A stretch of 64,000 bases of DNA. Origin: Tanytarsus gracilentus. Lineage: Eukaryota > Arthropoda > Insecta > Diptera > Chironomidae. Positions 49,701 to 61,400 of the stretch are shown here, piece after piece. Location of the stretch: the NCBI GenBank assembly GCA_038502055.1, contig JAXRKN010000017.1:186001-250000 (forward strand), read 5' to 3'. Within the stretch, counting starts at the first letter, position 1, and every line of letters begins with the position of its first letter. The notes under the pieces are model-generated. The model saw nothing but the letters and a program-made list of their open reading frames with translations. It did not search any database and had not been told where the DNA came from. Both the position numbers and the translations under genes were made by a program.

Positions 49701-52700
49701 TCCACTTTTGCGACTTGCGACGGAGCTCATCAACATTCACTTCTCTCTGCGCGTCGCGGTTGTGTGTTATATAAAAATTAAATTCCATTTCTTTCTATAA
49801 AAAAAAGATTCATGTGCGATTCTGAAAAAGGGAGAGTGAGTGAGAGAGAGAGAGATATGAAAATATACTCGCAATTTAATTTTGAAATAGTTAAAAATTA
49901 AATTAATAAAAATTATTATTTTTTGATGTATTTAAAAATTTCCACCCTATATTTAAAAAACTCACTTTATCAAAAAATCTCAAACTTTGGAATTTAATAT
50001 TTTTTTAACAAGCTTTCGCTGTTTACTCGAAAATATATTTTACAATGATGAAAAATATACATCAACAATTTTTTTCAGAAATTTTACTGTTGCTAGATTT
50101 TTTAATAAATTTACATGTGTGCATTGGAAACCCCATCATTAAATGTTGACAACGATAACATTTTCATGCATGAAACTCCATATTTATTTTTCCTATTATT
50201 GAGACTGTTTGATAAACTCGTTGAAGTGCCTTTTATGTGATGTCGTTATGGTTATAAATTCCTAATTTAATGTTCAACAGAATTTTGATTCGATGCAATA
50301 TTTTTGCTCAATCCCCTCAAGGTTGATTTAATAAAAATATAAAAGATGAGGGGAAATTTTCTATTTATAGCGAAAAATTCTCCGGATGGATTTAAAGACA
50401 TGCGATTTTATGGATAATCCTTTATTGGGATTTGAAGTAAATTTTTCATGTGTTTTTTATATGATTGGGAATTTATTGAGTCGTTAAGTGCAGTACGATG
50501 AAGTTGTGATGAATTTTGTAATAAAATTGAGTGAACATAAAAATTGGATTTGTTTGTAAATTAATTTTGCAACATAAAAAAAAGGTTTTTAATTAAAAAT
50601 AAAAATCGGTCGATCGGATTTAAATTTCAAAAATCAAAAATTTCAAAAAATTAATGTGCTCATGTGATAAAATTAGATTTATATTGTGAAGAATCTATTC
50701 CAAATGTTGAAACTTTAGAAGAATTAATTGAAGATTGACTAGCACGTTATAAAAAATTTTCAAATAAAATCAAATATCTTACGTTTATAAATATCATATA
50801 TCGTTACGATGCTTTTACATTAAATTCGTTAACTGAATACAATATTAACAAAATTTTAATTTTCTACGCTTCAGAAATGAATCAATCCAGAGGAAATTTT
50901 AGAGGTGGTCGCGCCTTCTACAGAGGTGCAAGAGGAATGCCATATATGAAAAATAATGCAAGAAATTTCAATCAAAATTTCAACAACAATGGCAACAGTT
51001 CAAACAGACAGAATGAAAGTTCACATTACAATAATAATAATGCTCAAAGCTGGACTATGCAAAATGACAATAAGCTGAAGATTGATGAGTGCGAGAGCAT
51101 TAAGAGATTAAAAGATATTAGCATTATGCCTTATATGGAACGAAGAAATTTGAAAGCTATCATGAGTGGAAACCCTCGCTTTCATTTGGTCGGATTTAAT
51201 AACGTTCCCAGCTACATAAAAACTTCGCTATTTATTGCCGATATGGCACTAAGCATTCCAGATATAAAGTCAAGAAACGTTGTCTCGATACACACAAGTA
51301 TAAGCAACTCGAGTCCATCAAATGTCGACTACTTGATCGGATTTAATTCGACAAAAATAATTAAGAAACTTGATGAGATGCTTGGAACTGGATATGTCGA
51401 ACTTTACAAATCTATGGTCCAGGTAATAATTCCTGACATAGAAGCAACGCAGTACGATGAAGTTGTGATGAATTTTGTAATAAAATTGAGTGAACATAAA
51501 AATTGGATTTGTTTGTAAATTAATTTTGCAACATAAAAAAAGGTTTTTAATTAAAAATAAAAATCGGTCGGTCGGATTTAAATTTCAAAAATCAAAAATT
51601 TAAAAAAATTAATAAAAAAAACTCAAAAGTACCATCAAAAACATCTCAACTGCACTCAAAAACAAATTTTTCCAATTTTTACAAGCAGTTTAAAATTTTC
51701 AGCATAGTCAAAGTTTTTGTTCACTTTAATCTATCAAAAATTTAACAACCCTCCAAGCATCTCAAGACTCTTCCTATGAAAACAACCTTCATCAAGTAAA
51801 AATTCCCCTTTTTAAACTAAAATATGATTTTTCATCACAACAACAATCATCGGAAAGTGCTTTTGATAATATTGACTATGAACATAAATTTTTAAGTCGT
51901 CAAAAATTAAATTGAAAAGTTTACCTCGGAGGCATTTGCGCATGAAAAATGTTTTTTTCGATGTCGACAACAAATAAGTCAAAATTGCCTGCTCGTTTAT
52001 GGGGCAACAACACAAAAAATTTATCATCGTTCAACAAGAAACAAACAAGTGAATTTTTTAAATAATGAAAAGTTAGTGAGAGAAAATGGCTTGAGGGGTC
52101 AGCTCACACTTTTTGTGTGTATGTGTATATTTGAGCCCGATCTCATTGTGTATGACTGAAAAGGTCACAGACCGTTTTAATATTCCATAAATAATGCCTC
52201 AACCCTCTATGTCCGCCTTCACTCACAGTTTAATTCCGCATGCAGCCGAGAACGCGTATTATAAAATTTTTGTTTTTATGACAGCATGCAAAGGACGAAA
52301 TATCTTCCTCCTACGCAAAAAGTCGCTCTCTCTCTAGGGAAATGAGGGAATCATGTTGGCATTAAAATAGGATTTTAATTTACTTATTATAGCTCCGCTA
52401 TATATTAATTTTGGATTTTTCCAAAACCTGTTTTCGACCCCTAGTGCCAAGACATTACATTGTGCAATACCAAAACTTATACTCAAATGATAGGCCTAGC
52501 CAAACCCTACAAACTGGCGAAAACAGATTTGAAATCAGTTGCTCCTACGAGGAGTTAGAGCCATTTAAGTCATCTTACTTTCTCACTTTCTCACTTTCTT
52601 ACTTTCTTACGATCTTAGTGGGCGGCATATCTCAAGAACGGCTGGTCGGATTTGATTCGGGTTTGTGGCTAAAGATCGGGTTTTGGTTCTAGTTGTGCAA

Positions 52701-55700
52701 GAAGTATTTAGTTTTGAGGTACGACCCTCCAAGGACCGTCCGTGGGTGCAAAAATGTCCTTTTTCATACAAATTTTCTCTTATATGGCTTCATGGGTATC
52801 GTTGAACTCGTAATTTGACCAGGAATCGAATGGAACTGACGATTTTAGAAGAATGTCCATCATGGCCGGCCAGGAGTGCCACCAATGTCCATTTTTTCAG
52901 AACTATGGCTTCATGTATGTCGTTGAACTGGTCATTGCATCATCGGGAATCGATTGACACTGACGATTTTTGAGGAATGTCCATCCTGGCCGGCCAGGAG
53001 TGCCACTAATGTCCATTTTTTAGAACTATGGCTTCATGTATGTCGTTGAACTCGTCATTGCATCAGGAATTGATTGACATTGAAGATTTTTGAGGAATGT
53101 CGATCATGGTCGGCCAGGAGTGCCACTAATGTCCATTTTTCAGAACTTTGGCTTCATGTATGTCGTTGAACTCGTCATTGCATCAGGAATCGATTGACAC
53201 TGACGATTTTTGAGGAATGTCCATCATGATTAACCAAGAGTGCCACTAATTCCCATTGCAACGGAGTAGGGTACTAATCTATGCGGAGCTATTGGAAATG
53301 GCAACGCCGTTTGCAGACCCATCTTGTTTTTATATACATTCAGTGTAAAGCATGAAGAACCATCGAGGGAGAAAATCGATTGGGAAAAAATTACCGAGAC
53401 GTGATTGAGTGTCATAATATTATTATGAAAATCTCTCATCACACGCACCACCCTAATGACCGATGTTTTTAGAATGGATATTTGATATTATAGCTCCGCT
53501 ATATATTAATTTTGGATTTCTCCAAAACCAGTTTTTGACCCCTAGTGCCAAGACATTACATTGTACAATACCAAAACATATACTCAAATGATAGGCCTAG
53601 CCAAACCCTACAAACTGGCGAAAACAGATTTGAAATCGGTTGCTCCTACGAGGAGTTAGAGCCATTTAAGTCATCTTACTTTCTTACTTTCTCACTTTCT
53701 TACTTTCTTACGATCTTAGTGGGCGGCATATCTCAAGAACGGCTGGTCGGATTTGATTCGGGTTTGTGGCTAAAGATCGGGTTTTGGTTCTAGTTGTGCA
53801 AGAAGTATTTTGTTTTGAGGTACGGCCCTCCAAGGACCGTCCCTGAGTGCAAAAATGTCCTTTTTCATACAAATTTTCTCTTATATGGCTTCATGGGTAT
53901 CGTTGAACTCGTAATTTGACCAGGAATCGAATGAAACTGACGATTTTTGAAGAATGTCCATCATGGCTGGCCAGGAGTGCCACTAATGTCCATTTTTTAG
54001 AACTATGGCTTCATGTATGTCGTTGAACTCGTCATTGCATCAGGAATCGATTGACACTGACGATTTTTGAGGAATGTCCATCATGATTAACCAAGAGTGC
54101 CACTAATTCCCATTGCAACGGAGTAGGGTACAAATCTATGCGGAGCTATTGGAAATGGCAACGCCGTTTGCAGACCCATCTTGTTTTTACATTTTTTTTG
54201 ATATAAAAATTCATCAATTATTGTCGTCATTAATTATTTTTATGTAACACGAAGGAAGAGTGATAAAATATTCAAAAGAAAATTTGTTTAATTTTATAGA
54301 ACGATATTTTAATTTGTTTAGAAAAATATGTTGGGTTTTCTGTGTGTAAAGCTTTTAAAAAAATAATTTAAATTTAAATTTTATTTTTTTTGTCATTACA
54401 TTTATTACAATTTATCATAAATTAAAAATAATTTAAAACAGAACTCAATTTAACAAGTCTGGCTTGCCACCGTCCATACTTTCTAGTTAATGCTTTGAAA
54501 AAATCGTTGGTTTGTCTGTGCGTAACGCTTTTAAAAAATTTAATTAAAAATTTGAAATTAAATTTTTCTTCTATTAAAAATTTCGATAATAAATTCATGT
54601 TTAAAATTTATTAAAAATAAAAATAAAAACAATCATGCAGCTTGCCTCAATCGATACTTTCTAGTTATCATTTTCCAATCAATTTTAAACTATTTCTAAA
54701 TTTCAAAAACCTATTTAGTCTCTAAAAAGCCTTCACACTCCCAAAAATAAATGCCTCAAACAAAATCATTAAGCTCATCTGTTTCGGACTTAATTGAAAA
54801 TGAATTTTAATGAAGCCATAAGCGAGTGAGATTGTGACAGTCAAAAAAGCAAAATATATACACTCGCACTTCCACGCAACTGTCATAGTGGCAATTTAAT
54901 GATGCAATTTTATTGTGAAAATGCAAATCAATCTGGCAGCATGTTGTTGAGCTGGATCTAAATTTTCACATTGCGTCACGCATTCGGATAAACAACAATT
55001 GCTTATTAATGAATGAATGAACAAAATCAATTTTAGATTTTCCAAATTGAGAAAAAACAAAAGCTAGAATTAGCTTTCAGTTGACGCAGACAGTTTTTAA
55101 TTAGATACGAAATTGCAGACAATCCGCTCGCGGGATTTTATGGTGAATTTTACTAATTTGAAATGCTGAACGTGTTTCTGATGAAATTTTATGAGCGAAC
55201 TATAAAAAATTCTCTTTTTCGATTTATTGCAGTCAGCTTAATGACCATGGACATAAAAAATTCAACACAATAAAATCGAATTAAGAACTTTTTTGTCTCT
55301 CTCGCATGGATATCAAAAAGCTCAAAATCGCATTAGTAATCCAGTGAAACTTTTCTCGATGGAATTTAAAAGAAGCAAACAAAAAATAAAACTTTTCTAA
55401 TCGATTTTACTTCGCTGGTCTTTGTGTGAAAATTTATAGCTTTAAAGGAATTTTCTTATGAAAAAGCTCGAACAAAAGAAAGTTTTGCGTTAAATTCCTA
55501 AGAAAATTTATATCGATGTAAGTTCGTTGGATTTTGTTTGTGGACATTGACCTGTGAAAATTGAGTGAATTTAATAGAAATTTATTGCAAAAAAATAAAT
55601 TTTTCTTGATCATTAATAAAATTTAAATTTTTTACCAACTTTATTCAAGCAAAAGTTTTCAATTAATTCAACTCAATTTATCCTCGAAATCTTATCAAAA

Positions 55701-58477
55701 CTTTTTATTATATAACAAAACTTATCGCACCACGTGCTTTTCCAACATAACAAATTTCCTCCCATAAACCCACAAAATAAACTTTTTTCATGTTCGCAAA
55801 CAAATTTTTCCATATTTACCCCGAACAAAAAAAATTCAAGGTCTCTCCAGCAGGGAAAATCAATTGAACCTTCTTACGAAAAATTAAATGTCAGCTTTGA
55901 ATGTCATTGAGCATTTTTTTCTATTTGTGTGTGAGCAGCATCAAGTTAAACATGGAAGAGGATGAACGACATAGAGCTACAAACGATATGTCAACATGCA
56001 TCACGTTTCATATGTCTTTTATTGACTTCCTTCCGCCACATAAAACTCTGCACACACACACACAGACGAAGAATAAGAAGCAAACATGTTCAAGAAGAAA
56101 AAACTTTATGATACAGAAAAAAAACTTTTGTCATTGAAATTTATTTGCATTTGGAGGAGTGTGACATGTATATAGCATCAAGAGCATAAGATTATTGTGG
56201 AGTGGCGGTGAATATTGATAGGAAAGTTATCTGAATACATAGCAAAAGTATTTTTTTCCTTCTCGCTGCAGCTTTATCGATTTTTCCGGCGGCACACATA
56301 AATATGAGAACAAACAATAAGCTCTGATCAAAATTTATGTACGCTTTAACATTGAGAAAAATATTTTGACAGATTTCGGATGCAAAAAAAAATTAAAAAT
56401 TCTCTCTCATCGAATAATTAAAAATTTCTCTCTCCGCATAACATCTGACGCTTTATGCTACCGCTTTCAAGAGCAGCTGACGCAAGAAGAAAAAACTTTT
56501 ATCCCCCTCACTTTTTTTATTTTATTTTTTCACGTCTTTCTAATATTTAAAAAGGCTTCTCGGAATTGTTTTTATTTGTTTGAACATTCAAAAAGCTTTG
56601 TTTAAAAGAAAGGTTTAAGGCGGGGGTAAAGCGAAGTTGTTATCATCTGTTGAAACATAAATAAGGTTGATCAGATCAAGAGAGAGGGTAATTTAATTTA
56701 TTTTAACTCGAGCGAGAAATAAAAGAAGCAAGGTTAAGGTTGACAGAGAATTATGAAAAGGTTTTATTGTTATTGTTGTTTATGGTGCCGCTGGGTTCAG
56801 GAGCGGCCGTTTTAATTTTTTTAGGCTGAAGCTTAGTAGATAGTCATGCGACTCTTAGTTTCTTTAGTAGTAAATCCTTTTCCCCTCAGCGGTCCGGGTC
56901 GCCTCCTGGGGGCCCCGTTGATTGTGTATTTTTTATGTTAGTGTTAGAAAAAAGGAGAAAATTTCTTGTTAATTTATTAACATTTTTTTTGGATAAAATA
57001 ATTAAAATTAATTATTTTTAATTAATATGTGGTTTTCTGGTGGTCTCTGTTTGTTTTTTTTTTTAGATTTGGTTTTAAATTTGCTTTTCCCGGCTTTCTT
57101 TAGGATTTCACTTGCTTTAAAGGCAGTTAAAGTGCTTAAAATATTTTTATGTGTATCTGACAGAGAATTATGAAAAGGTTTTTATAAAAAATTCATTAAG
57201 TTTTTGAAAGAACTTTTTTTAATGTTGGTGACTCACGAAAATAGATTACATAGTGAAAAAGTTTATTTTTAGAATTGATTTCGTGATTTTAAAATAGTTT
57301 CGAATATTTAAAAAGCTCAAAAATATTTTTCAAAACTTTTAGTTCATTTTCCATCGTGTTCTTTATTATAAAACTTATTCACTTTCCATCATGTTCTTTG
57401 TTTAAAACTTTTGTATTTTGATCCAATTTTAGGTTGGAAAATTAAAAATAAATGGCATTAAAAATTTTTTGTTGTAAACTTTTTAAAGGTTAATTGACTT
57501 TCAGAAAAGTTCATGTACTTCAACTTTTAAGTCTCAAATTTTAATCTTGAAAGTTAATTAACTCCAACAACTTATTTTAAGTTCATATTTCAACAACATA
57601 AATTATTTTCATCTACTTACTTCATTAATTACGGAGAACTCACAAATGAACAACTAAAGTTTGTTGACTAAAATTTTTAATTTATATTTTTTGAGTGGAA
57701 ATAGTTGAGTTCATTTTTAATTTAATTTCTTGCAATGCAATGATGAAAATTTAGTTAAAACTTTTCATTAAAATTATAAAAGAATGTCACGATTTTAATC
57801 TTCTAATAATTTCACTCCAAAAATTTCTAAAATTCCTAAAAATTAAATTTTTTTCTGGGAAAATTACAAGAACGGAAATAAAGTCTAGTCACAAAATTTG
57901 TCAATTTCAATAAATTTCCTACATCCTTTAAAAGTTAAATATCAAATCATCATGCCTTGATGAGTCCCGCTCTCTTTCACATGTTTGCCGAAAATCTCTT
58001 GAGATTTTTGTTTACTCAAATGCGAAAAAGCGATTTTCAAAGCTCGAAGGCAAAATTTTCTGCCTTGAGAAGCATTTATCAAATTTCCACTCTTTCAATT
58101 AACTTTTCTCGCTCGAGAAGGCACTTTGAAAAGGCGGCGCGCGAGAGGCAGGGCAAAAGAGGGAGCAAAAGTAAGGAGAAAAAGATGAAGAAGAAGAAGT
58201 GATTTAATGAGCTTTTCTCGCTTTGAATTATTTATGTTTACATCGCTAATGGGAGAGCAAATAAAAGGAAAATATCGCGAACGATAATTGAAAAGTTTTC
58301 GTGGAGATTTTTTATTAAAAAAATATTTTTCTTTTATGACTCACCTAATGACTTGTTATTATATTTGTTTGATGATATGGCTGCCTCGGCGGTGATGGTT
58401 AATCCATAGAGTAATATAAACAGCACTGAGTAAGCCTTCCGGCATAATTTTAGGCTAATTATTTTTCTTGAGCACAT
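40706..58477 (-). CDS. klg: Klingon-like Ig/FN3 GPI-anchored cell-adhesion protein
   Basis: Twelve coding exons keep one frame for 498 codons: 58345-58477, 48409-48528, 47159-47293, 47021-47086, 45532-45644, 45303-45462, 44715-44812, 42308-42429, 42041-42221, 41922-41961, 40976-41109 and 40706-40900. Every junction has GT/AG sites. Residues 1-32 are a signal peptide. Three Ig domains follow: C79/W91/C134, C177/W189/C223 and C266/W278/C317. The YxC-type motifs at their ends are intact (DYLC, VYQC, NYSC). An FN3 domain spans about 337-443. The tail has a Ser/Asn-rich segment, then a hydrophobic end at 476-490 (RPVLLLFPLLFLFV), which is a GPI-attachment signal. Domain order, length and local wording match Drosophila Klingon as I remember it; Klingon is a homophilic neural adhesion protein needed for photoreceptor R7 development and long-term memory. 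Lachesin-like relatives lack FN3. The ATG at 58477 is the only one before the signal peptide. 5' untranslated exons may lie upstream. Confidence 0.9.
42430..44714 (-). other. Intron of the klingon-like gene
   Basis: This 2.3-kb intron separates the two exons of the third Ig domain. It contains AAAGCTTTT-type words near 43010-43070. I see no nested gene. Confidence 0.6.
45645..47020 (-). other. Intron between Ig1 and Ig2 of the klingon-like gene
   Basis: This 1.4-kb phase-1 intron lies between the first and second Ig domains, as is usual for Ig-domain boundaries. No other feature is seen in it. Confidence 0.6.
47294..48408 (-). other. Intron inside Ig1 of the klingon-like gene
   Basis: This 1.1-kb intron splits the first Ig domain after CEVENI. 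It is AT-rich with no other feature. Confidence 0.6.
50490..50655 (+). repeat. Left direct repeat (R1), contains a 3' gene fragment
   Basis: These 166 bases match 51449-51613 with two substitutions and one single-base indel. R1 contains the last ~24 codons of the ORF at 50877-51518, its stop codon and its 3' flank, without the rest of the gene. R1 and R2 are offset by 959 bp. Confidence 0.85.
50877..51518 (+). CDS. Unknown protein with Arg-Gly/Asn-rich N-terminus, possibly of mobile or viral origin
   Basis: The frame encodes 213 residues. The first ~60 contain RGG-like motifs (GNFRGGRAFYRGARG) and Asn-rich stretches suggestive of RNA binding. Residues about 70-213 look globular and contain no motif I recognise. 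The same frame stays protein-like upstream to 50655, interrupted only by a TGA at 50736-50738, so the real protein may have been longer and this copy may be broken. A TATAAAA lies at 50748-50754 and an AATAAA at 51556-51561. It lies antisense within the first klingon-like intron, between ~165-bp direct repeats. It could be a captured gene, a gag-like or nucleoprotein-like relic, or a young gene. I cannot decide; expression is unproven. Confidence 0.5.
   Translation: MNQSRGNFRGGRAFYRGARGMPYMKNNARNFNQNFNNNGNSSNRQNESSHYNNNNAQSWTMQNDNKLKIDECESIKRLKDISIMPYMERRNLKAIMSGNPRFHLVGFNNVPSYIKTSLFIADMALSIPDIKSRNVVSIHTSISNSSPSNVDYLIGFNSTKIIKKLDEMLGTGYVELYKSMVQVIIPDIEATQYDEVVMNFVIKLSEHKNWICL
51449..51613 (+). 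repeat. Right direct repeat (R2), C-terminus and 3' flank of the ORF
   Basis: R2 is the partner of R1 at 50490-50655, about 98 percent identical. It spans the last ~24 codons of the 213-residue ORF, the stop codon at 51516-51518 and about 95 bp of 3' flank including an AATAAA. Confidence 0.85.
52385..53332. mobile_element. Repeat element copy 1, three internal 120-bp units
   Basis: This 948-bp copy is nearly identical to 53486-54189 apart from the number of internal units. ATAGCTCCGC near the left end (52389-52398) is the inverse of GCGGAGCTAT at 53283-53292, forming subterminal inverted repeats. It contains an (ACTTTCTY)n patch and units of about 120-124 bp at 52887-53010, 53011-53130 and 53131-53250. 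A 93-codon frame is open, but I see no sign that it is coding. A related end fragment lies at 8261-8297. The class of element is unclear. Confidence 0.7.
52887..53250. repeat. Three tandem ~120-bp units inside copy 1
   Basis: Each unit begins GTCCATTTTT and ends GTGCCACTAAT; they are 124, 120 and 120 bp. A more diverged unit precedes them. The second element copy has only one such unit (53988-54107). Confidence 0.8.
53486..54189. mobile_element. Repeat element copy 2, one internal unit
   Basis: This 704-bp copy matches 52385-53332 with few substitutions but lacks two internal ~120-bp units. Subterminal inverted repeats lie at 53490-53499 and 54140-54149. It is separated from copy 1 by 153 bp of unrelated sequence, and both copies have the same orientation. 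Confidence 0.7.
54326..54680. repeat. Diverged tandem repeats of about 170 bp
   Basis: Two diverged units share CTGTGYGTAA(A/C)GCTTTTAAAA at their start and GCTTGCC..ACTTTCTAGTTA at their end. The second motif also occurs at 17311-17340, so this is probably an old mobile-element family. Confidence 0.45.
56741..57182 (-). mobile_element. Probable truncated retroelement with 25-bp target duplication
   Basis: A perfect 25-bp direct repeat starting TGACAGAGAATTATGAAAAG occurs at 56741-56765 and 57158-57182. The ~390 bp between include a GC-rich patch (56880-56925) unlike the surrounding DNA. On the minus strand the insert ends in AACAACAATAACAATAAAA, like the simple-repeat tail of a non-LTR retrotransposon or SINE. 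A long target duplication plus such a tail supports target-primed insertion. I see no reverse transcriptase sequence. Confidence 0.65.
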
Positions 58478-61400
58478 TATTAAAGTTTTTTTTCTCCTCT
58501 TATTCGCTTCTTGCCTCCTCACGATTATTAAAAAAGCTCTCGTTTGAACATTGTCACACCGCCACTACCAAAACGTTCATGATTCATTCGATTCTCGCAT
58601 GTGCTTGCAATTTTTAATTAAAATTTCTCGTCTCACACTTTTTTATTATAAAATTTTTATCTCTCTCTTTTTTTGCGCTATATAAAAAAGCTTACGAAAG
58701 CTCTCGCTCGGATTTTTCACGATTTCATGATAATACACATGTACACGTGCTCATAATATCCGCCTCAGTACGTTCTATCTGAAAATACATAAAAATAAGA
58801 TTTGATATTATTTTTCAATGTCCTCATATCTTTTTTCGGATGCTGTCATAAATTTTATGGGAGGTTCTCAGTGGCATGAGAGCTTGAAATTAAAAAAAAT
58901 TTCGATGCGGCAAAAATTATCATTTTTAAGTTAAGCGGTTGAAAAATAAATTTTAAAATTTTTTTGAAAAAAGCTTTGTTAAAGTACTAAAAGCTTTTAA
59001 AATGAGCTTTTTTAAATAAATAAAAGCTCTTAAAATTCAATAATATTTTTTAAATTCTTTTTATCAACTTTTCATCATCCCTTGCATAATTTTTCCCATC
59101 GTCGCACACAGCCCTGAGTCAGCGGTTGATAACAATAAAAAAAGCTTTTATTTATTAGATGTGGAAAATTAATTATTATTTTGATTAAAAAGCGATTCTT
59201 ATCGTCCGAGCACACTTCATATAAAATAAACACAAAACACCGATAGCAGAAAATTTATTTCTGTGAATGGAATATAAATCAATGTGGGTCATCGATATAA
59301 TAATCATAAAAAGCTCATGTTTTATGACTGAAAATTGATTGACTTGATCGTCTGGCGTCGTATTTTCGCTCCATATTGTTGTGTGTATACTAATGGCCAT
59401 CACATGTTGTCTCGAATGCGAAAGGAAATTTCTTTTTTCCACCTCAATCGAGTGGGGGGATGACAAATTATGGCATTTTACTGGCTCTAATCTCACAGCT
59501 ATTTGAATCTATTTATCTATGCCAGTTAAGCTCTAATAATATATGTTGTAAGATTAAATACGCTCCTTTTGCATAATTAGATAATTGATGGCATAAGTGG
59601 GGAGGAAACTTACACAAGAAGGGAGCAAAAATGTTCCTTGCTACGCCCTAGTGTCAACTTGTGATGGCAATAAGCTACAAGAGAAGTTAATGAGAGAGTT
59701 TTCTTCTTCTCATCCCTTTTTTGAGTGGCATGAAAATTATTACAAGGCACTTATGTCACTCAATATGATAGCTCTGTGATGATGTAACGCGATAGAAGAT
59801 GATTGTTAGGCATTTCCCTCGGAGTCAAGGGTGTCTTATGAATAATTTAAGATAAATTTAGACGCCTTTAAAAGTGTTGAGAAAATATAGAATAGTTTTT
59901 GAAGAGTCATCAAGTCAAAATCGGATTTAAAATTATGAATTTTAATTTTCTTAAAGCTTTCGATGTAAAATTTATTTTATTACAAAAATTAACAAGGATT
60001 AAAAAAAATAAAGAAAATGTTTAAAATTTTAACGGTTTTTTTGAATTCAAAAGTTAAATTATGTAAAAATTTAATTTGAATTCTAACGATTTTTTTAAAT
60101 TTAAAAATTTAACGTTTTGAAAATTTTCAAAATTCAAATTTAAAGTATTTTTAAAAATAAAAAAATTGCTAAATATTTTAACGGCTTTTAAAAAATCAAA
60201 AATTCTAAGTTTAAACAGCCTTAAAAAGTTCAAAAAATTTAAAAATTCAAATTTTAAAACGATAAAAGCGATTAAATCTCTTTTAATCTTGTTCAAAATT
60301 AATTAACCATAATCTGAAAGTTTTCCATAAGCTAATTAGCAGCACATGTTAATTGATATCGATATTCCGCTCGATAAATTTTTCAACTCGCTCTACAACC
60401 GAATGCTCATCTCCCTCCATTCAAACTCACTTCCATATGCAAATTTAATTATCTGTTAATTGACTTTCGCGTTGATGATATTGAATTGATAACAATCTAG
60501 ACATGAAATAATTATTCGTTTGGCAGTAAACAAGACTGAAAGCAATTAAGTTGTCATTTCAAGTTTTCTAAATTACGTTGAATGCATGCGTAATGACATG
60601 ATAAGGAGCAATTGAAAAAATGTAAAGTCGACTTCACGCAACTGCGGTCGATTAATTTTTAAATCACGGCAACAACTTTTCACATTCAACAAAAACTTAT
60701 AAAAACCGCACTTTATGTGTGAGAAAAAGTTTTTCGGTAAACAAATCACGATTTATGTTGGGTGGTTTCAAATTTAGAAATTTAGAGTGTGAATATTCAC
60801 TGCATGAGTGAGATTCGAAGTAAGCTCATTTCATTATAAATTTAGTACGTTGTTATTTTCGCATTCAACCCAAAATCCCACTGCTTACTGCACGAGAGAG
60901 AGAGAAGAGAAACCATATCCGCCTGTCATGTTCAAACTCGCACAAGGTTCTTTTGCCTTCATCAAATTTTCTTATCACGTGAGGCGTGTGAAAATCGATA
61001 AGCACCGTCTGATTAGTTCAATTTCCTCATTCAGCTCCCACGCTTTCAAACTCTTCCTTTCAATATCCTTCCATAACACGACCTTAACAACATTTGAAGC
61101 ATAACAATGGCTCATTAATTAGGTAGATTGAATTGATAGAGTGAAAAAATGAGAAAATTGAGGAAGTGAAAGAAAGAAGTTTAAAACTAGATCGATAAAT
61201 TATTTCGAGATTTTTTTTTGCTTTAATTCTAAAAGCATGTTGTGGGAAAATTAATTCCAGTGTGGCAATAAATATGCGAAAAAAATGTTGCGCCTCTCAA
61301 TTGCCATAGTGTCGTGTCAAAAAGAGTTGTAGAAGCTTTTTTAAAGACTTTACTCACGAAATTTTCATCACAAAAGATTTTGGAAATTTAATTTTATAAA

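Larger units (their letters stand above)
48529..58344 (-). other. First coding intron of the klingon-like gene, 9.8 kb
   Basis: The intron separates the signal-peptide exon from Ig1. It carries an unknown plus-strand ORF between direct repeats (50490-51613), two copies of a repeat element (52385-54189), diverged tandem repeats (54326-54680) and an insertion with a 25-bp flanking repeat (56741-57182). Outside these I see nothing but AT-rich DNA and short GA runs (about 49835-49858). Confidence 0.65.

Noticed and set aside
49838..49856. GA-rich and similar AC-rich microsatellites
   Set aside because: Short simple repeats of this size are ordinary in insect introns and spacers.
52411..53793. 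Similar 93- and 82-codon open frames in both repeat-element copies
   Set aside because: The copies are nearly identical DNA, so the shared frame says nothing about selection. The encoded sequence includes simple ACTTTCT repeats and no domain.
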